The position numbers and the translations under genes are program-made. Positions 1 through 12,800 of a DNA stretch of 64,000 nt are shown piece after piece. The stretch's first letter is position 1, and each line of letters starts with the position of its first letter. Source of the stretch: Cheiracanthium punctorium (lineage: Eukaryota > Arthropoda > Arachnida > Araneae > Cheiracanthiidae); NCBI GenBank assembly GCA_038373885.1, contig JAWZYV010017493.1, positions 1,550,001 through 1,614,000 on the forward strand, given 5' to 3'. Under the pieces are notes generated by a model, which was given only the letters and a program-made list of their open reading frames with translations, was not told where the DNA came from and searched no databases.

Positions 1-552
1 TACATCTATTTACTTTTCCTCAATTTAAACTGAGACATATAAAAAAAAAAATAATAATGCTGTCAAACTGACACCCACTATTTAAAGTGACATAGAAATT
101 TGTTAAATATATAGTCAAAGATTTAAATACAAGAACAATCAACAAAGACTAACACCACAGTTTGTGGTTCAGAAAGCTAAATAGCAAAGTAAATAAATAC
201 AAGCAAAATCATAAATGAGCATTTATATTCCTGAAATTTTATGATGTATTCAATGATACATTTACATCTCTGAACGTAAAAGCATATAATAATAAAATTC
301 CTAAATATTTAAAAGGTAGGGAAAAGTACATTTTTAATAATTTATGTATCTCTGTTTACTGGAAAAAAAAAGTCTTATCATTTAAGCTCACACACAAAAT
401 TAAACACTAAATCATATCTTCATAATAACATGCATAGGTATAGGAAGATTTCAACCCAATAACCACATACAGGTACACAGCGAAGAAATAAGTGCAAGCC
501 ATGCCAGAAAATGCTGTTAGTATAAGATGAATCCACTTCAAATATTACTTGC
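1..552 (-). other. Part of rabaptin intron 17
   Basis: AT-rich intron sequence, opening with the GC donor at its right end. I see no exon, RNA gene or element in it; the acceptor is outside the window. Confidence 0.6.
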
Positions 553-669
553 CTGAAGAGTTTGAGATAGCTTTACAAAGTCTCTTTGTACTGCTTCACT
601 GTTTTCTAAATCTGATTGAAGACCCTGAACTTTGGATTTCAATTCATAAATCTGTTCCTCTAATTTTGA
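553..669 (-). CDS. RABEP1: Rabaptin coding exon 17 (residues 799-837), GC donor
   Basis: Acceptor GTTTAG; 39 codons from SKLEEQIYELKSKVQ to VQRDFVKLSQTLQ, the start of the C-terminal Rab5-binding coiled coil. The family continues VQLERIRQ after this point, so the exon must end at CAG and the donor is the non-canonical GCAAGT (552-547). The next GT, two codons on, would add GC AA to the reading and break the match. The remaining C-terminal residues lie left of the window. Confidence 0.95.
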
Positions 670-1188
670 CTAAACAAAAATAACTTTTCTTGAAGGACAC
701 ATGAAGAAACAATAAACAAAACTAAAAAACCTAATTTTACTATAAAGGTGTAAGGAGGAAAAATAATAAAGGTTAGCATTTTCTGGTAATACATAAAAGC
801 ATAAGCAATATTAAAATTGTGAAAAAGAAAAGTAATACTTATTCTAAACCTTATTTTTCTTAATTTCCCGCATAATAATTTAATTAATCATTTTAGGAAA
901 TAATTCTAACTTGTCATAATTAAAACCTATATTAGTGGTCTGTAAAAAGAAAAATTTTTAAAGCTGGACTATAAAACCTACACAAATTTTGACATGAGTC
1001 ATATAGCTAACAAAATTTTAAAAGTTAAATAAGGGCACAATACCAATTTGCTTTGAATTCTTTATATTGAAAAATATACTGGGTGATACAAAATAGATGT
1101 TACAGTAATTGTCTCTTACACTGTGAGTGAATGAAATACACTTTCAATTACAGAGGTCAGTTAAATGAAAAGTAACTTTCAGATATGG

Positions 1189-1225
<37 letters not shown>

Positions 1226-1916
1226 TAACTGCATACCTACTAATACAAATGTTAATTTTTGTATAGTACCTCCTTTCCTATCACTTACATTTGGAAAAAC
1301 ACTGCTCTATGTCTAAAAAATAAATAAATTCATATCTCTAAATGGAATAGTTCTCTGAAATAAAAGTAAAAAAATTCACAACAAAAGGGATACCAACATG
1401 GCAGGTAAAGTGGCATAAGTAATCATTTTTAACTTACGTATTCGTTTTTGAAATAATTCAAAAACATCATTGTCTACTCAGAGACATGGGATTTTATTAT
1501 TATTATTATACCTTCTTGGACACAATAATATTATTCCAAACATACATGACAGGACAGTATGGACTGTATAAATTATATCAATTTGGTTTTTAAATATGTA
1601 TACAGTTCCATGTTTTAAAAAAAAATAATAATAAAGGGGGGGGGGAATACCATATGTGAAAGCTATTCTTCATTTGACTAACTTCGTAAATTAAAGGTAG
1701 GTTTTGATCACTCAGTTTAAGGGATAATTGCTGTAACATCTACTTTGAATCACACAGTGTGTATTTATAATATATAGTGGGTGTTTCAAAATGTTTAATC
1801 AGTGTATCACTTTATTTAATTTAAAATTTAGAAGCATACCTCTAATCAGAATAATGTTTTCTAAAGATATGCATTTACTTTTAATGCCACAAGTTTTATA
1901 AACAGCTGCACATAAT

Positions 1917-1950
<34 letters not shown>

Positions 1951-3836
1951 AGGAAGGAACAATATCTTTTTAGAGGGTCCATAAATAGAAAAAAAGTCCA
2001 TAGAGAAAAATGAAGTCTCATCCTAAAAAGGTCATTTGCAAAAAAATTCATTTTTTAAACATAAAATTTAATGAGATTAATTAAAAACTGAACTTTCTTA
2101 GAATCTCTTAGAGAGGCTGAGAAGAAATTGAATAAAAGCACTTTCTTCTTTATATGAGTTGTTTTTGTTTTTTTTTTTTTTTTAATCATAAGGTTGCTTT
2201 TATGAATATTTACTTATCTCTTCTTTTTCATTTATTTATTAAATTTCTTATTGTCGTTATAGTCCATAATCAAATATTGCTCTTAAATACCATAGTATGA
2301 TCAGAATCATTCCTGTATTAATGAAATCATACAAAATACTATTAAATAATTACACTGGTTTATTTTAATCACAGAAAGGTAATGTTACTAGAACTTGCAC
2401 AAAAACTAACCTTTTTGTCAGCAAAACCTTTTGTCAGCAAACCTTTGTTTGTAAAATTGAAACTGAAATTAAAATTTCTGTGCAACTACTGAATCATTTT
2501 TTTTTTAATCCACAAATACAAACCATTAACATTTAAATTGTAATAGCATAGTACTAAACTTCACTCATTTTTAAATACAATCCTACACTGTCAAAATATT
2601 TCTTTTCTTTTGCACTTAATTCATGTTTTCGTAAATTAAGAATTTCCTCTTTGATGATAATAGCTAAAAACTTTACTGCCAAATAACTCAATGATTATTA
2701 TATTTACATGTGCAGTTTTCTGTTAATGTGCAAGTTTCTTTTCTATATACAGGATCATGCTAAAAAATTATTTTTTATTTTTTTCAATATGACCCCTTAA
2801 AAAATTTATTACATAAAAAGTAACTGCATGCCATTAAAAACTTTTTTATCAATTATATCTAATCAGTAGTATACTCCATTTAAAAAGTGCTGCACTGATC
2901 AAATGGTTTGGAACACTAGGAGTGTATTATATAAATATTTTTAAATTTTCAGTATTTAGGTAAGAGCATGTGAGAGTTCCAATTGATCTCACGTAAGTCT
3001 TGTGAAAAACTTATAAAAAACCGACAATTATTTCAAAAATTTACAATTATTGAAAAAAAGTGTATCTTAGATATTTCAACAATTTAGGTCTCATATATTG
3101 ATTAAATCACCTGGCTCAAAAACTTATACTATGACAATTATTACAAATAACAAACATGAGCCTGACAATAACACAATAATATAATAATACAATAATAATA
3201 TTCAAGTTCTGCCAGCATATAATTTCTCTGCAGTATTGTAGTAACAAAAATAAAGTCAAAGTGATTTTCATCTTTAGTTAAAATATTTACAATTGCTTTA
3301 TCATATTCAACAACAGAGGGGGGGGGGAGCACATTTCACAAGGTATTTTATCAAGAATATATTTTTTTAAAAGATAACAAATTTTACGGACTATAATTTT
3401 ACTGCAAAAATCTCAAATTTTTTTCAAGAAAACAGGGCTCAGCTTGGATATTTGCCACCCATTAGTGAATTGAAATATTTGGGAACCTTAATTATGTCAT
3501 TATGGAAGTTTCAAGCAAAGGAAATATATGGAGCACTACATTATTGACATCCTTAATGGGAAATGATCATCGATTATACACATGTGTTGCCAAAGAATTA
3601 CTAGTTGCCATGCGTGAAAAATACCAAGTTGTTCCAAAAATAGACAACTTTCCTGAAGACTTAACAATGACATAAAATATGTTACTGACAACCAACTTAA
3701 GATATATCTCCAAGCAGATTCTTTTATAACTTTAAAATACATAAATTTAAATTAATAATTATGTAATGAAATATTAAATTTTGTAGCCTAAACTATCAAA
3801 AATAGTTGTAAACACAGTTATCTTAAAGAGGCAAAG

Positions 3837-3875
<39 letters not shown>

Positions 3876-6800
3876 TCAAAATCTTAAAATCTTTTTCAGA
3901 AACTCAATAAGAAGAAATTTTTTCCTTGGTGTTTCACTAATATCCAAAAGATTTTCTCAAAATTTAGCACATTTTATACCACAGCGAAAAGATATACAGT
4001 ACTTTAAAGAATAATACCTGTACCAATTCGATATTAAATAAAAGTTCTTTAATACAAAAGACTGAAATCACCATACAAATATAAATACAAAAAAAGGCAA
4101 AATATTGAATTGAAAATTTCTGCTAAGACAGCTAATAATGATAAGTATTAGATAGTAATCTTCCCCATTAAATTATAATAACCTTTTATTATGACAGTTC
4201 TATTTTTCTATTATATCAACAAATACTTTATAATATTACTTTTGATTTTAAAGTACTTACTTAAAAAATTGCATTATAAACTTGTTCAGCGCACAAAGAA
4301 AGAGAATAAGTAAAGAATAAAGCACAAAGCAATTAAGGGCTGAGAAGCATTAGCAAGCAAAAGCAGAGTTTGCCTAGCGGCTAAAAAATTTGATGTGGAC
4401 AACACAGCTTCCTTGCAGGTCTATTAAATCAAAAATATTTTTGGTGCACTTCATCTAAACTTATTTTGTTTGAAAGAGATAGAATACTGCAGTAATACTA
4501 AAGTTTAGTGATTTCTACCCAAATATTTTTGGCGAAATTTTTGAGGGCGGCACGTGACCGTGGTCAGACCATTACCTACCTATATGGTAGGACAGTACTG
4601 TGCTTGAAATGGATGAATGCCCCTATTTGCCATTGTTGATAATTTGCCATTGACCGTAATGTGTTGGAAATCTTTTGAGTGTTCCTGCAGCAGAATTATA
4701 AATGATAAAGGCACTTCTTTTGATGGAGAAATTCATTTTGTAACCCTTAACAGCATATATCACTTCTGAGTCATTTAAAATAGCCTAATACCTCTAAAAT
4801 ACACTTTAATGAATTTCTGCCAATACAGATTAATGTATTTAAAATCTTTTGGGCGGCCCTGTAGATAAACTATCCGGTCAAATGGGACTGAAAGGGGAAG
4901 TACACAACTACATGTTAGAACAATCTTAAATATAAAATTTTAACATTCTACGTCTGATAGTTTTGAGATATGCAAGTTTAATGAATTTTAGAATCTTTTG
5001 GGCAGTCCTGTAGATAAACCATCCAGTCGAATTTGACTGAAAGGGAGGTGTACAACTAGATGTTACAACAATCCTAAACATAAAGTTTCAACATTCTACA
5101 TCTAATAGTTTTTGAGATATGCGAGTTTAATGAATTTCAGCTCATAGAGTGTAATGTATTTAGAATCTTTTGGGCATTCCTGCAGACAAACTATCCAGTC
5201 GATTGGAACCAAAAAGAGCACATGTTACACAGCTACATGTTACAAAAATCCTGAATGTAAAGTTTCAACATTCTACAACTAGTAGACTTTCAGATATGCA
5301 AGTTATACATACATATATACGTACGTTCGTAGGTACCAACAACTAGGGAATGCAATCCCGATCCTGCTGGAACGGGATCCTACAGGATCCCGCACAAATG
5401 TTTGCGGGACTGTCCTGCGGGATTGACTCTGAGAAAAAAAAATTTTATTACAATTTCATGCTGCTTTCCGAATCAATAGGCCGAAAATTTTTGCATATTT
5501 ATGTCTCTTATCTAACAATAAATGAATCAATAATTACAAATTTTAATTCAATGTTTTATTTTTTTAAATTATCTTCCAATGGGAGTCTGGATCGAGCATC
5601 TAAATCTAAGTATTGTAATCTAAATTTTTCGCAAAATTCCCATTCTCCAAGTGAACTGAAATATTTCATACTATTTTATCTCTTAGCGAAAAGTCACGAA
5701 TTAATTATAAAAAGTTTTCATTTTAGTTTTAATTTTTTTTATATAATCCACAATTTTAATTATTTTAGTAAAATTAAATCTAGACAAGCAAATTATTCAT
5801 TGGATTTGTTCGATTTTGTCCATTCTTTTTCCATCAACTAAGAAAATAACGTAAATATGTGAACATATATATCTATGTATATTTCTGTAAATTCCTCATT
5901 TTTAGCAACTAACATAAGGCATAACTTAGAATATTATTCTGAACATCATGGTTATATTTTCATATTTCTGTAAGTTATTGTATTAATTATCTCATAAGTA
6001 GGGCCCTATAAAATATGCAGGAGATGCGGAATTTTGCATAATTTACAATTCTCTGCATAAATTACAACTTTCTGCAAAAGACCGCATCCTTTGGCAAACT
6101 TTTTATTTCTTAGTTTATTCTCAACATATTTTCTTCAAAAACCTGTTGTATCCCAATTCGGGACCATAAATGGGGAAAATGCCACAAAACAGTAGCAAAA
6201 TTGAATGTTTATTATTGACCAGAAATGGGCGTCTTCGAAAAGCGAGGATTTAAGTTTTCTCAAACTGGTTTGAAATTCATGAAAGCAGCTTGAGACCCAG
6301 ACCATTTGTCCAACATGAATGTCGATGAAGTCTACAAATATTGCAGGATTTGATGATTCACAAATAAATTTTGAGTATGCTGCTTACAAGGGGTATGTCA
6401 AGGAATGTTCCCCTGAAAACTTAGTAAGATTTGGAATTCAGAGGATGTTTCACAGGGGTTTTCAGAACTAACACTCAAAGCAAGTACTCTGGGTTTTAGC
6501 TAATTCTGTAGACTATGAAAGTGCTATTTCATGTTACGGTCAAATATTTACAAAACAAAGGCAGAGTTTGAAGGAAGCATCGGAGGCTGGACTTACATCA
6601 CTTTATTTTAATAAACTTTAGTGCAAAAGAAAGACGTACTTATTTGTTTTCAATTGTAAATGGTAATATTGCTTTTCTTTTTAATTTCCCTACTCATCCG
6701 CATTACTTCAATAAATTTCCGTAAATACCGCATAATCTCAATAAACTACCACATCGATGCCGCATAATTCCGAAAAATTATCCACATATTTTGTAGGGCC

Positions 6801-9800
6801 TTACTCATAAGATAATTAATACTATATAATATAATCTAAGATAATTAATACTCTCTATTATTAAATTTAAACTTCATAGTGCTTAAAATCTTACTTTTTT
6901 CTACTTTTCTCTGTTAAAATGAAGTCCTGCTAAATGAAATGTCAATTCCGCGGGATCACTGAAACTCAATCCCAAAATCCTGCAGGACGAAAAACAGTGC
7001 GGGATTGCATTCCCTACTGACGACATCGAAAAACTGGTCAAAATAGACTCAAGTCAAAATGGGTTGCACACCCTTTTAAATGAACATGCATGCTAGCATA
7101 CAATGAGACGCATTTATAAAATTCTTAAAAGTATATTTAGAGGTAGTCAAAATCGATTTTTTTGTCGAAATTTGGCCCGTGAAATTTTTCAGGATCACAT
7201 TACTTCCTTATACTTCATACAAGGAAGTAAAAATATCGTTAATTTATTTATTTTAAAAAATTCAGAGGTTTAAAACTCTTCACATTTTATTTATGCTTGC
7301 AAATTATAAAAATAGAAACACATAAGTTAAAAATAGATATGATTATAAGACATAAATTAAAGTAAATTGTACTGATACAGTGCCATAAAGATTAGATTTA
7401 TCACAGCAGACAAATTTATTTTAATCACAAATTCTCACTTAGGCTAAACACTAAAACCTTCAAAGTATAAAATTTTACATTTCATATTTTCAAAACGATA
7501 TATCTCCATGACAGTTTAGTTATTATTTGATAAAGAAAAAAACTTCTACAAGCAAAAGAAGCTAAATTTGCATTGCTAATTTTAACTTTTTTTTTTAAGT
7601 ATATATTTCAAATTTTTAGATTTTGATAGTCAAAAAAGTTTAAATTTCTCTATTGATAAAACCTCAAATAATAATTTTAAAACATTAAATATGAAAAATG
7701 CTAATAATAAATTAAAATCATGTTCTTCAGATTACAAAATACTTAAAATGCAGGATTTTTTAAACATTTTAATTTTAATTCTTTTAATTTTTTTTTTTTC
7801 AAAAGACAGGCATTTGTTCATTAAGCATTCACCACCACTAAGGACTAAATTACTGGCCATTTTATTATGGGGGCAGCCAGTGTTACCCCTATGAAGGGGC
7901 AGACAAGTTAACATCCATGCCCAAGCCGGGATTCAAACCCGAGACAAGGTGTGATAGAATGGTAGCCACTAACCCACTTGAGTGGTATGGCCTACATTAT
8001 TTAAATTGTCATTAGTAATTTTTTTTAACAATCTACAGAAAATACTTTGTTTACTTTGGAGCTGTGAATTTCTAAAAATACATACATAAATTAAGGCAAA
8101 TCATAAAACTACTGTTACAGAAATATCAACACTGTGTTTTGTGAACAGCTACAGTTGATATTGATAATAAAAAGTTATTATTGATGTAGAAAATAAAAAC
8201 CTGAACATTGGATCTTTGCTGGAGGATTATTAACATGAATCAAGCTCAACAATCAAACAAAAAATTCTAGACAGGTACCCAATAAACTTCTGCAGTAATT
8301 TTTTGTCTTAAGTCACCTCTAACTAATACTTTGGCTTTCACAAAATATCAAATCACCATAAACATAAAAGTTGTTTTCATAGCGAGAAAAATCTACAATT
8401 ACATTATATGTATAAATGAAATAGTATAGATTTAATGATGATAAACACATTTTTCTCCTTATGATTAGAGAACTAATATATTAGTATCTATCTAGTTTAA
8501 GAAAGAAGTCAGAAAAGATATTCTTACTAGCCAAAAGAACATATTATAATAGCAAAATTTACATAGATATACTGTGGAATTTGCATAATAACCTTACCTT
8601 GTATTAATTAGCTAAACATCCTTAGAGAAAAGGAAATTTTAATATTGTTTTTAAAATAATTAAACTAACTAATTAAGTATATATCTATAATTCATTTAAA
8701 CTAGGGATGTAAGGGATATCCAGCTGATTTTTCAATATCCGAAATACCATCGGATATCGAATCTTAACTACCGGATATCCAGCTATATACTACTAAAGTT
8801 CTATCTAGAATAAACATGGGACAGGATGGAAAATTATACTGGTACATTCTTGATTAAGTGATATATATAAAGCAGAGGGATAAATTTTTTAACTGAAAAA
8901 ACAGCAAATTTAACACTGGAAATGGATCATTCGAAATAAACACATAATTTCAACATTTGTTTAGTAGTTTTTGAGCACATTTATAACTAGATAGGCTAAT
9001 ATTTAGAGTTGATTTCATGCTGCTAAGTGCCGCTTAGCAAACATTTTCTGAAGTAAAAAAAAAACAAAAAACTTCACACCTCATGCAGTGTCCATGTGCG
9101 AATTTGGAGGCAATCTTCTGATCCTTTTCGGCAGTAGACTGCTGTTTATAGGGGAATTTCAATTATAAGTACTGTTTAGTATCATTTGAAAAATATGTGC
9201 ATGGTAGTCCCAGTATGGAAGTTCCAGATATAATGTAATTTTACATTCTCTCCACATGGAGTTTCTCCAATATTTTTAATTTGCTCTGGAAATCCGATAT
9301 TTAACAAAAAACTCTGATGATTTTGTCTTAAAAATTTATTACAGAAGCAGGGAGAAATTTTCAATTTTCCTCCTATTTCTAAATGACAATCTTTTACTGA
9401 GCATTCCTCTAATGAAGTCTCCAATACCTAATGATTCAAAATTAACTCATATTTTACATATTATATTTTACTGAATTTAGTTATTTAAATTAATTTATGA
9501 TTTTCTGCAAGTTTCAGTTGATTCTTAAAGCTAAGTCTACTTAAAATAAGTATAGCTGCGGAAAAAAAAAAGTCCCACTTGCTCTTTATTTCGCCGTCGT
9601 TCGTCGTACAGTAAAGTTATATATGCCATTTGTTTGCAAATAACGCGCACTTTAATTTACTATTAATTTAATTTGCATCAGGGGCCATCTTCATATTTAA
9701 TTCTGCATCAACTTTGTTTTTCTAAATGGCAACCCCATATTTTGACTTTATTAAACGAAAGAAAACCTTCAAATTGCCCTAAATATAAATTTTCACTAAT

Positions 9801-12800
9801 TTTCCACGAGAATTTCCGGAGATATTGCGAATTAATTTTTGCGCGTTTTTAAGGGACTTTCTGCAAATTGAAAAACGCTATTTGTAGGTTCCGAACTTTT
9901 CGCCTTTCATTCATTTCGCTCGCAAGAGGCAAAAGAAATTAATATTATTTTCAAGGAAAATATTGTTTCCATCTCTCTTAAAGTTTTTTGTACTGAGAAT
10001 ATCAAGGGTCGAATAGAATATATAGACTGTGGTCCAAATGACCCGTGAGTTCATAACTTCCTTGGTTCGTTCGTACACATGATTTAAGGGGAAAATGCAA
10101 AATGACTGCTCACGATTTTGAAAATCTTTGTAATTTTGAAATTGTTATTGAGTATTTCCGTTGATGGTTCTCTTAGACAGGTGAAATGTTGGCAGGAGTT
10201 AGAGGCTGCTCTCTGCTCTTCTGACTACAAGCTTGAATATTACTCAGCTATGGTCGAACTTGAAGACTAATTTCCTGATAGAAAATTATTTGTTTGAATT
10301 TCATGTAAAAAACGCAATTACTTTTTTGCCGACCCAATATTATCACTGTGTTTGTTACTTCACTTTCTTCATTTAATACTATCGTCTGCAATGTGCAATA
10401 TTCTCAAGACTTTTGGCGGTATTTTAATTTATATTCAGATGAAAATTAAGAACGTGATTTTGAATGTTTGATAACGTATGGGGAAGTCCAAAGACCTAAT
10501 GTTTCCGATATTAAAAAAGGTCACATTCACGCCTGGAAAGTTGAGGATGTTAGTTTTTCAGAAATAGTACATTGTATTAAAAGACATACATCTACTGCAT
10601 CTAATTATATAGCTAGAAAATAATTTATTTGGGGGGTATGGTAGCGGACACAACAATACACGCTTTATAGAATCCCTATCATACTGTAAAAACCTCTAAT
10701 TTATTTGCTTCAAAATGTGATATTTTTAATACTGGTATCTTTTACTGTGTTTTTGCATAAAATAAATCTAATTTACGTTTATTTTATGCAATTTTCAAAA
10801 AATGTTCACTTAATAAATTTATATATGGTCCCTTAAGTCATGAAAATAACACATTTTATTTAATATAAATTAAACTACTGAACGTAAAAATTTGAAATTT
10901 TGCACAGCCATGTAATATTAATTTCTGCATCTATCTCCATCGAAATTTGGCTAGGTTGCTATTCATAATTTTTTTTAATATTAATTTAATAATTTATAAT
11001 TCATATTAATAATTTATTAAAAATCATAATAACATTAAATTATGTTTGGGTCGTTTAGTTCTAATAGTACGAATAAAAATCAGCTTCTTATTACCAATGT
11101 TATATGAGATATGAATTGAAGTATGAAAAAATATTTTAACATAGGGGGAGGGGGATTTTGGGTGCTCATAACTCACTCATTTTCTTTCCAAATTTATTGA
11201 AAATTGGTGTCCGGGGTTAAAATGAGCTAAATTTTTGAAATATGAAGTGAAATCTAGGGGTTGCTATTGAGAAAAAAAAAGTTGGTGCGAATTTTAATAT
11301 GTAGATGGCCCCTTATGCAATATTTATGCATAGCAAATTGAAGTGTACGTCAATCGTAAACGATTGGTGTCTGTAACTTTGCTGTACGATGAACGACGGC
11401 CGAAAAAAGTACAAGTGAGACTTTTTTTTTTTCCGCAGCTGTACATTTAAAATGTGTTCCTGAAATACTTATTAATGAAAATTATAATAAGGTATTTTAC
11501 TAGTTTAAAATAGTTGTTTTAGTTACTACTACAGTATTTTGTATGGTTATCACTCCATACATAAAGTACTTTGACTAATCTTTTTTTGTGTGTGCGTTTG
11601 TGAGTGTGTGTCGGAATGTCGAAATCAGGAGTAAAAAGGTGAAATTGTCCTAAAATTTGGAAACTAATGTTGTTGTTGTTTTTTTTTTAATGGCTAGGCA
11701 AAATACAAAGAACTAAAGGTTACAACAAAGGTAAACTACAGAACTATAATAGACCAAAGTCATTGTCTAGGAAATCTTGCCTGCCAATATCTCGCTTCCT
11801 CCGTTGAGCAAGGAAGAACCCCACAAAGGGGCAGATGGTCCCTGTCCATTACTTCACCAGAGCCGCAGAGTGGACAAGTAGGATTTTTTTTATAATTAAT
11901 CAAATTTATATCTAGGGGTTGCTATTGTAATTCATTGCAAATTTGTAATGAAATACTAAATAAAAACCAATTAAAATTAATTTTATATTATTTGTAGGTA
12001 CTTAAAAACACACAACAGTATATTATTGGTAAAACTAAAAAATCTTACTCATGAAAAGATATCTTTACCAATAGCATAAATAAGTTTCATTTTGGAAAGG
12101 GGGGGGGAGACAAGGTATTTTAAACTTTATTGTTACAAGAGTTAATATAAATGATTTGAAATAGCTGCTTTTTAATAGTTGCTTTACATTTTCGGAGGGG
12201 GCCCAGGCCCTCTTCCCCCCACCCCCAATATGCAGCCCTGTCTTTTACAAAGTTAAATAAACACTAATAGCAGCATAACTATATTTAGAGATATTCATAA
12301 TTTAATAAATATGCTATGGTAAATGCTATTAGTCTGATTACTATGCATAATCACATCATGCTTTGGGTTTTACAGCCTCTGAGCAAAACATATTTAGCAG
12401 CTTTTCAAAATTATGTTTGTAATTGAGGATTTGTAAGATTCCACCTACCCCCAGCCCATAAAGAAAAGTAGAAAACCAAGCCACGTAGTGTCAGCCAGTA
12501 AAAAAGTCTGCATTTCTGTAATATTATTAAATACATCAGATTATGTTTCACTCGGCTTAAAATTCAATGACTTAGAATATTTTATAATATGAAATTAACA
12601 TACTGAAGTATACTAAGCAATATTATTTATAAATGCATATAAAAATACATGTTAAAAATATTATTTTCCCTTTTTTCTGAAATTATTCAGCTGAATATGT
12701 AGCAATACTCAGCCACAACTATTCGGCTGAATACCTGTTCAAAGCAGCCGAATAGGCTGAATACAGAATAATGGCCGAATATTGGAATATTCATTACATC

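Noticed and set aside
5350..5841. 163-codon open frame, longest plus-strand frame in the left third
   Set aside because: It starts inside the hAT terminal repeat, is rich in Phe/Asn/Ser from A/T composition, and shows no domain.
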